A stretch of DNA of 64,000 bases from positions 27,723 through 91,722 of IMG/VR virus record IMGVR_UViG_3300005613_000025; one strand, given 5' to 3'. Shown in pieces: positions 17,258-26,093 of the stretch (positions within the stretch are counted from its first letter, which is position 1; the number at the start of each line of letters is the position of its first letter). The translations under genes and the position numbers were made by a program. A model generated the notes under the pieces. It was not told the DNA's origin, searched no databases, and worked only from the letters and a program-made list of their open reading frames with translations. This DNA comes from a virus.

Positions 17258-18490
17258 ATGAAAAAAATTTTCGATTATTACCAGTTCATAAATGAGTCGA
17301 AATATGTGAAGGTTCCATTTGTTTTCTCAATAGATTTCGGAAAAACAATAAGAAAAATAGATGAGTTGATCGGAACAGATGTTGCCAATAAATTACTTGA
17401 TAGAACAATCGATTTCAGGTCGGATATTTCTTTGATCGACCTATCAGATGATCCGAACATGGTTGAATTCACAACTGCAGATAAAATATCACAAAAGTTC
17501 AATACAACTGATTTTGTCCTATTAGGTCTTAATATATCACCTTTGGTCTATTCTGGATCTAAAATTTACAATGAACAAAGATCCAAGATGAGGATAGGAA
17601 AATTCCTTAAAAAAATATTAGGTGCTGATATCAATGACCAAGAAGTTGAAAAGTTCTCAAAGGCATATGAATCACAGAATCGAGAAGATTCAAAATATTT
17701 CGAGATATATCGAGGAGTTGATATCAAAATAGGTTATGATACTGAAAATTTTGTTGAAGCGGGATCAAGTGAGTTGCACAATTCATGCATGAATGATCGA
17801 TTTTATGAATTGGAATTCTTTCTTGGGTGTCCTGTCATGTTACTTACTTTGAAACAGAATGAAAAGATATGTGCAAGAGCGCTTATTTGGGAAGTTGAGG
17901 TTATTGATAGGTCAGGAACTTTATCCGGCAAATCCAAAAAATACAATTTCATGGATCGTGTGTATTACATTGATACAAAAGACCTATACAGGTTTCAGAG
18001 ATGGTCCAAGGAAAATAAAGTGTTGTACAAGAGCGATAATAAAACAGGCCCATTCGAAAAAATAACAATGCCTGATGGAACACAAACATTTCTGAATATG
18101 AAATGTGAGATAAAAATCGATCTTGATGAGTGGCTTGATATAGATAATCCTTATATGGTTCCTTACATTGACACTCTCTGCCATGGTCAGAAAAATCAAC
18201 TTAGTAATTTCATACCATCAGATGGAAAATATTATGTGTTTCAAGAAACAGATGGTACCGTATTGGTGCAATCGAATATGAAAGATGTAAATGGTGAAAG
18301 AATACCGGAATCAGAATCACACAATTATGTGATGTCGAATTATCAGCAAGGACTTGTTCATGTAGATGATGTCGAATATGTTGAATATGAAGCTGATGGA
18401 AAAATTATGAAAGATCCGATTGATATAGAAGTTCTTAAACAGTCTGATGATTTTAAACAAATAGATAATAAATGGATAAAAGTCAAGTAA
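17258..18490 (+). CDS. Leader-tagged large protein
   Basis: 410 residues beginning MKKIFDYYQFINESKYVK, a leader tag. Residues about 175-260 (SSELHNSCMNDR, KQNEKICARALIWEVE, then FMDRVYYIDTKDLYRFQRW) form a pattern I recognise as recurring in hypothetical proteins of T4-like phages, with no function known to me. The C-terminal part is repetitive in Asp/Val. A TTTTATATATATTTC stretch precedes the ATG. Confidence 0.8.
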   Translation: MKKIFDYYQFINESKYVKVPFVFSIDFGKTIRKIDELIGTDVANKLLDRTIDFRSDISLIDLSDDPNMVEFTTADKISQKFNTTDFVLLGLNISPLVYSGSKIYNEQRSKMRIGKFLKKILGADINDQEVEKFSKAYESQNREDSKYFEIYRGVDIKIGYDTENFVEAGSSELHNSCMNDRFYELEFFLGCPVMLLTLKQNEKICARALIWEVEVIDRSGTLSGKSKKYNFMDRVYYIDTKDLYRFQRWSKENKVLYKSDNKTGPFEKITMPDGTQTFLNMKCEIKIDLDEWLDIDNPYMVPYIDTLCHGQKNQLSNFIPSDGKYYVFQETDGTVLVQSNMKDVNGERIPESESHNYVMSNYQQGLVHVDDVEYVEYEADGKIMKDPIDIEVLKQSDDFKQIDNKWIKVK

Positions 18491-18499
18491 AATGTTAGA

Positions 18500-19132
18500 A
18501 TGATGCTTGATAAAATAAAAGAAAATTTCAAATACAGTGAATCAATTCACGGATCATTTTATTATTTGAATGAATCAAAAATCAATAAACACATTTTTGA
18601 TGTAAATGTTCTGAGCTTTAAAAACTTCTACGCCAACCTCATACTTTATGTGAATGATAACATATTCGAACTGGGCGACGAATCTATTGAAGAATTGAGA
18701 AGCTTAATGGATCAAAATGACATAGACAGTAAGTATTACAGGAACTCTTTTTTTGGAAAAAAACTGATGAACAAATATCACAGTATCAATAGAGAGGATC
18801 AAAGAGGAATGAAAATGGGAAACATGGTCATACAGATCGGACGGGAGATAATGGAATCAGTGAGACATAACTATCATGATGTTACATGTATTGATACAGA
18901 CATGATAATCTCTGAGTCAACAATAGAAATTGACATAGAATTACCAATTGAGAAGGAAAAATACGAATGTATCAGGTTTATAAATGCAAAAAGGTATGTC
19001 TTTAAGGAGTATGGAGAATCAGAGATCAAAGTAAGAGGGTACACCAGAAGAGACCTTCAGAAAACCTTGGGTTACCAACAAGAAATGATGAAATTATTAA
19101 GAAAGCAAAAGCTTAAAAAAATCTTAGAATGA
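18500..19132 (+). CDS. Phage protein of unknown function
   Basis: 210 residues, mostly helical, Lys/Glu-rich C-terminus. Two adjacent ATG codons offer starts; I keep the first. It overlaps the small Cys-rich gene after it by four bases. No recognised family. Confidence 0.7.
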   Translation: MMLDKIKENFKYSESIHGSFYYLNESKINKHIFDVNVLSFKNFYANLILYVNDNIFELGDESIEELRSLMDQNDIDSKYYRNSFFGKKLMNKYHSINREDQRGMKMGNMVIQIGREIMESVRHNYHDVTCIDTDMIISESTIEIDIELPIEKEKYECIRFINAKRYVFKEYGESEIKVRGYTRRDLQKTLGYQQEMMKLLRKQKLKKILE

Positions 19133-19323
19133 AAAAAAGATGTGAAACATGTGCTCATTTTAGAGAATACTTCCATATGGATACAATATATTCGGACGAG
19201 TATATATGTAAATTACATGGGGACTCTGCACTCATAACACATCCTGATACACAATGTTGTGAGAAGCATATAAGTGATTTAGGTCACAAACGAAAAGAAA
19301 AATTAAAAAAACTTCTTGATTGA
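19129..19323 (+). CDS. Small Cys-rich, probably zinc-binding protein
   Basis: 64 residues with CETCAHF near the N-terminus, a Cys at about residue 27 (YICKLHG) and QCCEKH at about residue 45, a likely zinc site. C-terminus is basic. ATGA overlap with the previous gene and a 31-base gap to the thioredoxin gene. Role unknown. Confidence 0.7.
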   Translation: MKKRCETCAHFREYFHMDTIYSDEYICKLHGDSALITHPDTQCCEKHISDLGHKRKEKLKKLLD

Positions 19324-19354
19324 TTTCTATTATAATAGAAAAATATAAATTAAA

Positions 19355-19675
19355 ATGGCAGAATCAGTAACAGATAATAACTTCTCAGAATTCATCCAGA
19401 ATAAAGTAGTTCTGGTGGATGTATTCACAACTTGGTGTGGACCATGTAAGATGCTAGGACCTATCATAGAAGATGTTTCAAATCACTACGAGAATGATGA
19501 AAAAGTGAGTATAGGAAAGATGAATGGTGAGGAAAACAGAGAAACTATCACACAACTACAAGTGAGAAATGTTCCTACGATCATATTTTATAAGGATGGT
19601 CAAGAAGTTGAGAGAAAAGTGGGTGTTGTTCAAAAAAGTGAATTGATCAATATCATTGATAATCTTAAAGATTAG
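19355..19675 (+). CDS. Thioredoxin
   Basis: 106 residues, the usual length. WCGPCK at residues 27-32 is the redox active site, VRNVPTIIFYKDG near residue 70 carries the cis-proline. Reduces disulphides in the cytoplasm; a phage copy would supply electrons to ribonucleotide reductase (an NrdB gene lies at the right edge of this window) or serve as a polymerase partner. The plain explanation is reductant supply. Confidence 0.95.
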   Translation: MAESVTDNNFSEFIQNKVVLVDVFTTWCGPCKMLGPIIEDVSNHYENDEKVSIGKMNGEENRETITQLQVRNVPTIIFYKDGQEVERKVGVVQKSELINIIDNLKD

Positions 19676-19680
19676 TCTAA

Positions 19681-20235
19681 ATGGATGAGTTCTTAGAGAT
19701 ATTGAACGACCATTCGATAATAACGATGAGTTATAATTCATCATATGAAATAAAGGTCAACAGCTTTATCAAGTATTTTTACAATGATCCTACATTTTTC
19801 TCGGATATGGATATCGATGAGATATTTGAGAAACTGAATGAAAAAAAGTTCAATCGATCTATTGTGATATCATCGATAGTTGGTAATGAGAAAACAATAG
19901 TCATAGATCTACCATCATTGCATCTACCAGATGGTTTGCCTCTTAATTCGAGAAATCAACATAAAACTCTGATGCACCGATTATCTGAACTTATTTTCAT
20001 TAATGATGAAATAAAATGGAGGTTCATAATTCTCTCACATAAATATACATCTTTTGGCAAGCATAATATTTTAGGTGGTGAGCAGCTTTTATATCACTCA
20101 CATCATGTGCTCGATATTGATGAAGATATCAACATAATCAAATCCAGAAATTTCTCACCGAAATATCTTGAAAAATCAGATAAATTACTTAGAAAGATCA
20201 AATTGAATGACATACTCAATGAAACTGAAAAATAA
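19681..20235 (+). CDS. Phage protein of unknown function
   Basis: 184 residues beginning MDEFLEILNDHSI. A long internal stretch (GNEKTIVIDLPSLHLPDG) looks like a folded alpha/beta domain but I cannot name it. The smpB start lies inside its last codons, so the two are translationally coupled. Confidence 0.7.
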   Translation: MDEFLEILNDHSIITMSYNSSYEIKVNSFIKYFYNDPTFFSDMDIDEIFEKLNEKKFNRSIVISSIVGNEKTIVIDLPSLHLPDGLPLNSRNQHKTLMHRLSELIFINDEIKWRFIILSHKYTSFGKHNILGGEQLLYHSHHVLDIDEDINIIKSRNFSPKYLEKSDKLLRKIKLNDILNETEK

Positions 20236-20656
20236 AAAAGCATATTTTGACTTTGATATAGAACAAGAATATGTTTGTGGTATCAAACTTGTTGGATCCG
20301 AGGTCAAATCCGTTAGAATGAAGATGATATCATTCTCAGACTCATATGTTCTGATAGATAATGAGAATCAGGTGATCCTTAGAAATCTCAGTATTGCAAA
20401 ATATGAGAATGCATCATTTGACAATCACGATGAGAAGCGGGATAGGATACTTCTTTTGAATAAAAAGGAGATTGAAAAGATATCTCACTCACAGATGGCA
20501 AAGAACCTTTCTATCATTCCTCTTGAAATATTCACAAAAGGAACACTTATAAAAGTGAAGATAGGTCTTGGCCGTGGTAAAAAGAAGTATGATAAGAGGA
20601 ATTCAATTAAGGAAAAGGACATAGAAAGAGAAGTAAAAAGAAATGAGAAAAATTGA
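20219..20656 (+). CDS. smpB: SsrA-binding protein SmpB
   Basis: 145 residues from ATG 20219; an ATG four codons earlier is possible. The sequence follows SmpB throughout: NKKAYFDFDIEQEYVCGIKL, VGSEVKSVR, FSDSYV, HDEKRDRILLLNKKEIEKI, then a basic tail GRGKKKYDKRNSIKEKDIER. SmpB delivers tmRNA to stalled ribosomes. Phage copies are uncommon. It overlaps the upstream gene by 17 bases and lies about 530 bases before a structured non-coding RNA. It may act with host tmRNA or with a phage-encoded partner. Confidence 0.93.
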   Translation: MKLKNKKAYFDFDIEQEYVCGIKLVGSEVKSVRMKMISFSDSYVLIDNENQVILRNLSIAKYENASFDNHDEKRDRILLLNKKEIEKISHSQMAKNLSIIPLEIFTKGTLIKVKIGLGRGKKKYDKRNSIKEKDIEREVKRNEKN

Positions 20657-21017
20657 TATTGAATTTGGTGATGTAACATCTGAGTTCTTGGACAGAAGTA
20701 GTATAATGGCTCGAAGTCTTATAAAACAACTTATACGAGAAGGTATAAACAAAGATTTCTCATCAGTTCTACTATCACCTGGTGTCATATTAGAGGTCGA
20801 TTTTCCAAGATACAGTTTGATACCATCCGAAAATCAATCAACCGGTCAAATAATGATGATAGGTATGTGTGATGGTTTTTTCATATTCAAGGATATGGTT
20901 GGATTTTTAGACCATTCACATCAAGCATGTTTATTTGACACATATGATATTCAAGTAGTATCAAGTATGATATTGAAAGATATCAGAATGAAAAAAATGA
21001 AAGATATACTTAATTAA
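20643..21017 (+). CDS. Phage protein of unknown function
   Basis: 124 residues beginning MRKIDIEFGDVTSEF, overlapping the 3' end of smpB by 14 bases. The middle (SPGVILEVDFPRYSLIPSE) suggests a beta-rich fold. No recognised family; adjacency to smpB is the only clue. Confidence 0.65.
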   Translation: MRKIDIEFGDVTSEFLDRSSIMARSLIKQLIREGINKDFSSVLLSPGVILEVDFPRYSLIPSENQSTGQIMMIGMCDGFFIFKDMVGFLDHSHQACLFDTYDIQVVSSMILKDIRMKKMKDILN

Positions 21018-21127
21018 GATTCCTCGGATTGTTCATTTTTACCTTCTTCCTTTGTCTTATCAAAGTTTTCAGAGCTTATCACAACCAATTTATTTATTTC
21101 AACATCTGAACCGTTCTCGGTTTTCAC
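21014..21127 (-). CDS. Possible 37-codon acidic peptide, GTG start
   Basis: On the minus strand an open frame starting GTG AAA ACC encodes about 37 residues rich in Glu, Lys and Ser (ENGSDVEINKLVVISSENF, then DKTKEEGKNEQSEES). TTATATATAAGTG precedes the start, like the late-type boxes. Its stop overlaps the stop of the plus-strand gene. Coordinates may be off by one. Low support: short and non-ATG. Confidence 0.35.
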   Translation of the reverse strand: MKTENGSDVEINKLVVISSENFDKTKEEGKNEQSEES

Positions 21128-21154
21128 TTATATATAAAAAAATAAAAATAAAAT

Positions 21155-21185
21155 TTTGGTGGTAAACTTTTAATATATATATTTG
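21155..21185 (+). promoter_or_regulatory. Host-type promoter for the structured RNA
   Basis: TTTG at 21155-21158 and TATATTTG at 21178-21185, spaced by 19 bases: a textbook Bacteroidetes promoter. Transcription would begin near 21191, just before the structured RNA. Confidence 0.7.
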
Positions 21186-21189
21186 TATA

Positions 21190-21770
21190 ACAATTGAGAG
21201 TCAATTAATAGACACTTGGAATTCTCACACTGAGATAGGCCGTCGCATTAAAACGGGGTTGTTTTATAAAATAAAACTATACGTGATGTAACCCGTGGCT
21301 GAATCCCTTTCTTGGATGTGGGTGAAAATCCCACCGAAAGTGTCTTTAAAGAACTTGGTTAATAATTTTTATCTCTTTTATAAACCCTGGTTTGAGATTA
21401 CTTTCAATTATAATATTATAATATAGATATAATAAAAAAATAAAGAGGTCTTTTGTGTTAGTATATGGTAAGTGTAACTTTCACAGATGATATATGATTT
21501 AGATAAAATATATAATTGAATTATATATGAATAGCTTACCTTGATGTGTCTATGATGGTATGACACATCAATAAGATGAAACCATTATGGAGAGTTGAAT
21601 ACGGCAAAACGGGACATTGCCAAACCAAGGGACATTAGAGTAGCTCATATTCTTTTGTCTTTTAAGATAAAGTCCAAGTGGTCAGACCACAAAAGTTAAA
21701 CGAACATCAAGTTCAAGGTTTTAGGCTTTAGACCTAGTTTAACAGAAGTTCCACAACTCTCCATTTATTT
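21190..21770 (+). ncRNA. Large structured non-coding RNA, class unassigned
   Basis: This 780-base gap between genes has no good ORF but is full of long perfect helices. Pairs seen: AGACACTT 21210-21217 with 21338-21345; ACGGG...CCCGT 21253/21292; GTTTTAT/ATAAAAC hairpin 21261-21277; GTGGG/CCCAC 21318-21334; ATCTC/GAGAT 21371-21398; GGTAAG/CTTACC 21467/21535; TTGATGTGTC/GACACATCAA 21541-21571; TGGAGAGTTG 21588-21597 with CAACTCTCCA 21754-21763; GTGGT/ACCAC 21679-21690. It has its own host-type promoter. Candidates: an ornate large phage RNA, a group I-like ribozyme (P4-like AAACGGGG; AAGATAAAGTCC resembles the conserved P7 strand), or a tmRNA-like molecule. Confidence 0.75.
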
Positions 21771-21796
21771 TGCAACAATTTTAAAATCAATATAAA

Positions 21797-22195
21797 ATGA
21801 CACTTAAAGAACAGATCAAAAAAGATTTCATGGCAGCTTTCAAAGCAAAGCAAACTCTGAAAAAACAATTGCTATCAACCATCAAAGGTGAGATTGAAAC
21901 ACAGGAGAAATCAGGTGTTGAGATGACAGATGACCAGGTTGAGAAGATCCTACAGAAATTCAAAAAGAATCTTGAGCAATCATTGAGTGTGAGAGATGAT
22001 GAATCAACCAGAGAGGAATTGAACATTGTATCTAAATATCTTCCTGAGGAATTGTCAGAGGAGGCCATTCGTGAAAAGGTGTCACAACTCATTTCCAGTG
22101 GAGTTGGACACATTGGACAGATCATGAAAGAATTTTCAAATGTTCCTTGTGATAAAAAGGTTGTATCACAGGTTGCAAGAGAGATGCTTCAGTGA
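21797..22195 (+). CDS. YqeY/GatB-tail-like protein
   Basis: 132 residues. The sequence follows the YqeY family: MTLKEQIKKDFMAAFKAKQ, then STIKGEIETQEKSG, IVSKYLPEELSEEAIREKV and IGQIMKEFSN. The family resembles the C-terminal tRNA-contacting domain of the amidotransferase subunit GatB. Its cellular role is unclear, though a link to tRNA is suspected. It starts 33 bases after the structured RNA and ends before a strong terminator, so RNA and protein may share a transcript. Confidence 0.85.
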   Translation: MTLKEQIKKDFMAAFKAKQTLKKQLLSTIKGEIETQEKSGVEMTDDQVEKILQKFKKNLEQSLSVRDDESTREELNIVSKYLPEELSEEAIREKVSQLISSGVGHIGQIMKEFSNVPCDKKVVSQVAREMLQ

Positions 22196-22219
22196 TATCG
22201 ATTTTTTTTGAGATGAGAG

Positions 22220-22248
22220 ACCGGATTGAAAATCAATCCGGTTTTTTT
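22220..22248 (+). terminator. Rho-independent terminator
   Basis: ACCGGATTGA / TCAATCCGGT stem with a three-base loop followed by seven T, 24 bases after the YqeY-like gene. Confidence 0.9.
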
Positions 22249-22259
22249 ATATATATGAC

Positions 22260-23336
22260 ATGGCAAAAGAGTTCAAAACAATAGATGAGTTTGTAAGTTA
22301 CCTCAGGTCAAGGAATAGAGAATCCAATATCAATGTCCGCAAAGGAGAAATATATTCAATCGGTGATGTTAGAATGTATAATGATGATATCGATAAAGTG
22401 CCTTTTAAGTTTGAATTTGTAGATGGGTATATTGATGTATCAAATAATGATCTAATGAGTTTTGAATTTCTTCCTGAAGATGCAAAATCCTATGATATAT
22501 CAGGCAATCCAGGAGTTACCGGTATCTTAAAAGAGATAACTGATAAATGTTCACACTGGACATTCAAAAAAATATACAACCAACTCATACAGAATTGTCT
22601 TATCAATGATGTCTGGGTGGATGGTGTAACAAATCTTGAGATCATCGAAGAAATTTGGAAAGAAACAAAAAATGACATTTATTTGGAGGATAAAAATGGA
22701 TTCATGTCAAGATACTACAAATTACTTGACTCGAATGACATCGATCTTCTGGCGGATTATTATGATGTCACAGGTGACATATGGTCAAGTGATGATATAT
22801 TGAAAAAGATATTTGACAAATTCGCTTCAGATAAATCAAATGAAAGAATTTTGAATTTCAGAATCTTATCAGTTCTCATGTCAAATGATGAGGATAGCAA
22901 GATCAAAGACCTTATAGTGAAAAGTGGTTATGAGAAAGTATTGCCTTATATTTCATTATCTGAAAGACAAGATGAAGAAAAGAACATTCAAAAGGTGATA
23001 TACCTGTTAGGTAAAAAAGTAACTCGTGGTGAGAAAACAATACAACGCGATGAGGAAAATGAGTGTCTTGTTTTCAATGCATCATACGAGTTCATAGAAA
23101 ATGATCAAGGTCTGTTCAAGAAGCAATTGAATATTGAAAGATTGATGAAGGTGGACATATACGATGCATCTGACCTTCAGATCATTAACATGATGAAGAT
23201 GAGATCAAGATTCCAACAGGATGTTGAAACATATTTCATATGGGTTCCAAAAGGATCATTCGATGAATACATAGAAACGAATGATATTCCCGATTATATC
23301 CTTGATCTCATAGATAAAAAGAAAACAAGAACATGA
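22260..23336 (+). CDS. Phage protein of unknown function
   Basis: 358 residues without a leader tag. The N-terminal third includes VSNNDLMSFEFLPEDAKSYD, resembling a single leucine-rich-repeat-like turn; the rest is helical and charged. It overlaps the tagged gene after it by four bases. No family assigned. Confidence 0.75.
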   Translation: MAKEFKTIDEFVSYLRSRNRESNINVRKGEIYSIGDVRMYNDDIDKVPFKFEFVDGYIDVSNNDLMSFEFLPEDAKSYDISGNPGVTGILKEITDKCSHWTFKKIYNQLIQNCLINDVWVDGVTNLEIIEEIWKETKNDIYLEDKNGFMSRYYKLLDSNDIDLLADYYDVTGDIWSSDDILKKIFDKFASDKSNERILNFRILSVLMSNDEDSKIKDLIVKSGYEKVLPYISLSERQDEEKNIQKVIYLLGKKVTRGEKTIQRDEENECLVFNASYEFIENDQGLFKKQLNIERLMKVDIYDASDLQIINMMKMRSRFQQDVETYFIWVPKGSFDEYIETNDIPDYILDLIDKKKTRT

Positions 23337-23980
23337 AATCATTTAAACAATTCAATGAATCGAATCAGGAATCTCTTCCATACCTTAATATCAAGGATGG
23401 GAAGTATAAATATGATTATTCTAAGATGTCAGTTGATGACCTTAATAGACAATTTGACTTTCATAGAGAAAAACATATTGAAATGGAAGATTCAGATCCT
23501 GAATTATCAAAACATCATCTTAATATGATGAGACAAATACACACTAAATTGATAAATTCGCAAAAGAAGCAAAGAGCTAAGAAAAGACAAGATGATATTG
23601 CTCAACATAAAGAAAGGATAACTGATATCTTTCAAGATATGATAGACGAGGATCTTACTGATTTCAGTATTAAAACCTTCAGTCATACCGGTGAGTTCGG
23701 AGTAATTCGTGACGAATCGATTTACAGAACGATACTTGTTGGAATGACGATGGAAATAATGAACAGTTCAGATAGTGCATTCATTGAGACTGAGCATTTC
23801 AGCGGATTTACGAATTTCGATGGTATGTATGAAAAGCTTGGATTTTTAAAGAAATTCGATCAGATACAAAAAGTGTTGAAGGATGCAGGGTATGATTTTA
23901 CTTTCACATGCGAAGTTGATATAAATGAAGATGAAACTTCTAAAATTCATGTGAAAGGTTTCTGTGCATTGAAAAAATAG
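23333..23980 (+). CDS. Leader-tagged protein
   Basis: 215 residues beginning MKSFKQFNESNQESLPYL, one of the cleanest leader tags. The middle is a basic helix (KKQRAKKRQDDIAQHKE, about residues 78-95); the last 80 residues appear folded. ATGA overlap with the gene before it. Function unknown. Confidence 0.8.
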   Translation: MKSFKQFNESNQESLPYLNIKDGKYKYDYSKMSVDDLNRQFDFHREKHIEMEDSDPELSKHHLNMMRQIHTKLINSQKKQRAKKRQDDIAQHKERITDIFQDMIDEDLTDFSIKTFSHTGEFGVIRDESIYRTILVGMTMEIMNSSDSAFIETEHFSGFTNFDGMYEKLGFLKKFDQIQKVLKDAGYDFTFTCEVDINEDETSKIHVKGFCALKK

Positions 23981-24004
23981 TTATATTTGTAAAAAATAAA
24001 TTAA

Positions 24005-24394
24005 ATGCACTCAATACAAGTTTATCTATTGGACAAAAAAGAAATAAGAGGTGAAAAGATCAGATCCGTAACAGAAGGTGAAAGTTCGGATATAAAATTC
24101 ACCAAAATGGGTGAAGGTATCTTAGCAACTACTCACATTCCAAAATTCAAAGAATTCAGAAAAGGAAAGACAATAGCCAAGATCGAAACAGATTATTTTG
24201 GAGGATCTGGTGAGCAATCTGCCAAACTTTATGTTGATGGAGTCAAGAAGTATGATGAATCAGATGTTTTTGATTATTCAAAAACTCCTATCAATGATGT
24301 TCTCAAAATGATGGGTGTTGTTAAAAAAACAGGTATGGATGAATTTGATACTATCGGACTTGGGAAATTTAGAACAAATCAAGATTTCGAATGA
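24005..24394 (+). CDS. Phage protein of unknown function
   Basis: 129 residues beginning MHSIQVYLLDKKEIRG. A TATATTTG box at 23982-23989 precedes it. Last bases overlap the next start (ATGA). First of a run of overlapping genes that includes IF-3. No family assigned. Confidence 0.7.
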   Translation: MHSIQVYLLDKKEIRGEKIRSVTEGESSDIKFTKMGEGILATTHIPKFKEFRKGKTIAKIETDYFGGSGEQSAKLYVDGVKKYDESDVFDYSKTPINDVLKMMGVVKKTGMDEFDTIGLGKFRTNQDFE

Positions 24395-24867
24395 AAGATA
24401 AGGTATTGAAAATTGTAAATGACGAAGAATTCCAAAAACATTTCAATAAGTGGAACTTTTTTGATTATGAGGGAACCTTAGAAAATGAATTAGGACATTT
24501 GCCATATTCCAAGGATCTTTCATTGAGAAAACCTGGTCAGATATTCTTATTTGAGAATTTTCAAGATAGTGATTATCAAATAATACATTATCCAACATTA
24601 GCAGTTTTCTTAGACTATATTCCGTGTGATCAAACCGTTGAAATTGAGTATTCACCTATCAAAAGAAATCATCAATTAAAGAAAAACGAATATCTCGAAG
24701 CAGAGATAAGAAGAGATGCACAATGGCATAATTATCATTTGATATATGGTGTTTGGAATTCTTATCCAACTTGGAAAGAATTAAGAAGAGCATATGAAAG
24801 AACATGGTGGTTCCATAAAACAAAAAAACAAAAAAGAAATATAAAGATCAATCAAATTTTTAAATGA
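24391..24867 (+). CDS. Phage protein of unknown function
   Basis: 158 residues with many aromatic residues and a Trp-rich C-terminal third (WHNYHLIYGVWNSYPTWKEL), followed by a basic tail. Translationally coupled on both sides by four-base overlaps; immediately precedes infC. Confidence 0.7.
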   Translation: MKDKVLKIVNDEEFQKHFNKWNFFDYEGTLENELGHLPYSKDLSLRKPGQIFLFENFQDSDYQIIHYPTLAVFLDYIPCDQTVEIEYSPIKRNHQLKKNEYLEAEIRRDAQWHNYHLIYGVWNSYPTWKELRRAYERTWWFHKTKKQKRNIKINQIFK

Positions 24868-25373
24868 GAAAAAACACAGAGCACAAACTCAATAATCAAG
24901 TAAGATTTCCAAAAGTAAGAGTTATCGGTGATGGTGACGGTGAGATAATGTCATCTTATGATGCATTTCAACTTGCAAAATCACAGGACAAAGACCTTAT
25001 ACTCATATCAGAAAAGGCAGATCCGCCTGTTGTGAAAATAGAAGAGTATAGCAAATTCATCTATGATCAGAAACAGCGTGAGAAAAAGATGAAAAAGAAC
25101 CAAAAGCGGGTCGAGATGAAAGAATTGAAACTGAGTGTGAATATTGCAGAACATGACCTCATGGTAAAGGCAAAAAAAGGTGAAGAGTTTCTCAAAAAGG
25201 GAAATAAGATCAAATGCACTTTGATGATGAAGGGCCGACAGAACCAGAACAAACAACAAGGAGAGGTTGTCATGTTGAAATTCGCAGATATTCTTTCTGA
25301 CATCGGTGTTCCTGAGTATCTTCCAAAATTACAGGGAAATAAATGGCAAATGACTCTGAAGCCAAAGCAATGA
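24864..25373 (+). CDS. infC: Translation initiation factor IF-3
   Basis: 169 residues, close to the bacterial length of about 175-180. N-domain: LNNQVRFPKVRVIGDGDGE and LILISEKADPPVVKIEEYSK; linker: FIYDQKQREKKMKKNQKRVE; C-domain: MKELKLSVNIAEHDLMVKAK and KIKCTLMMKGRQ. IF-3 binds the 30S subunit and checks the start codon and initiator tRNA. A phage copy could shift start-site choice toward phage mRNA; an initiator-type tRNA is also encoded at 62986-63061. Both ends overlap neighbours by four bases. Confidence 0.95.
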   Translation: MRKNTEHKLNNQVRFPKVRVIGDGDGEIMSSYDAFQLAKSQDKDLILISEKADPPVVKIEEYSKFIYDQKQREKKMKKNQKRVEMKELKLSVNIAEHDLMVKAKKGEEFLKKGNKIKCTLMMKGRQNQNKQQGEVVMLKFADILSDIGVPEYLPKLQGNKWQMTLKPKQ

Positions 25374-25684
25374 ACTTAAATGAACCTTTTTTCATTCTTT
25401 ATTTGAATGTTGATGGAATGAGTCAGCAATTTATCGATGAATATACTTCACAGTGTTCAAAGACCTTATCACATCAAGGTATAGTATCATTTGTTATTCC
25501 TGTAAGAAATCAGGAAACAAAATTCGAATGTGTTTGGAAAGGTTCAAAAGAAGATCCGCAGAATTTCGATTTTATGGTCGAAAAAATGAACAAATTATTT
25601 AAAATGATGAGTGATGGTATTGATAATGATACCATTACAAGGAAAGTAAGACAATTCACACTTGAAAATATTCTAAATGAGTGA
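25370..25684 (+). CDS. Phage protein of unknown function
   Basis: 104 residues from the ATG overlapping the infC stop; an earlier in-frame ATG at 25343 lies inside infC and is less likely. Compact alpha/beta sequence (FFILYLNVDGMSQQFIDEY, VSFVIPVRNQETKFECVW). Coupled to infC, but no family assigned. Confidence 0.7.
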   Translation: MNLNEPFFILYLNVDGMSQQFIDEYTSQCSKTLSHQGIVSFVIPVRNQETKFECVWKGSKEDPQNFDFMVEKMNKLFKMMSDGIDNDTITRKVRQFTLENILNE

Positions 25685-26072
25685 CATTTCAGAAAAAGTA
25701 AAAAATGAAGGTGACCACCATGAATTCAATTATAGAGGATTCAGATGCTCTATGATCAGAAATGCTTTTTCCACATGGTGTGGTTATATTGATATACCAT
25801 CAGATTATGATGGAGATATCAACCATATACATGTTCATGGTGGTATCACCTATGATCAAGTGGATGGTGATATAAGAACAATTGGGTTTGATTGTGCTCA
25901 TGCAGGAGATCGTGTGCCTTTTTATGATCATATCGGATTATATGATAGTGGAATTTACCGAGATAAACAATTCGTGATAGGTGAACTAAGATCAGTTGTT
26001 GATCAATTGATGAATATCGACTTTTTCATCAGATATTCAAGAAATAAGACATTGAAGTTTTTAAAGGAATGA
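25677..26072 (+). CDS. Conserved phage protein with HGGIT/DCAH motif
   Basis: 131 residues. WCGYIDIPSDYDG, then HVHGGITYD and IGFDCAHAGDRVP form a His/Asp/Cys-rich set that I recognise from small hypothetical proteins in many phages; it looks like a catalytic or metal-binding centre of unknown activity. Overlaps the previous gene by eight bases. Confidence 0.8.
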   Translation: MSDISEKVKNEGDHHEFNYRGFRCSMIRNAFSTWCGYIDIPSDYDGDINHIHVHGGITYDQVDGDIRTIGFDCAHAGDRVPFYDHIGLYDSGIYRDKQFVIGELRSVVDQLMNIDFFIRYSRNKTLKFLKE

Positions 26073-26093
26073 TTATATTTGAAAAAAAAGAAA

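Noticed and set aside
21190-21770. Group I intron splicing a coding gene
   Set aside because: Core-like strands are present but the flanking YqeY-like and 20643 genes are both complete, so no host exon pair can be named.
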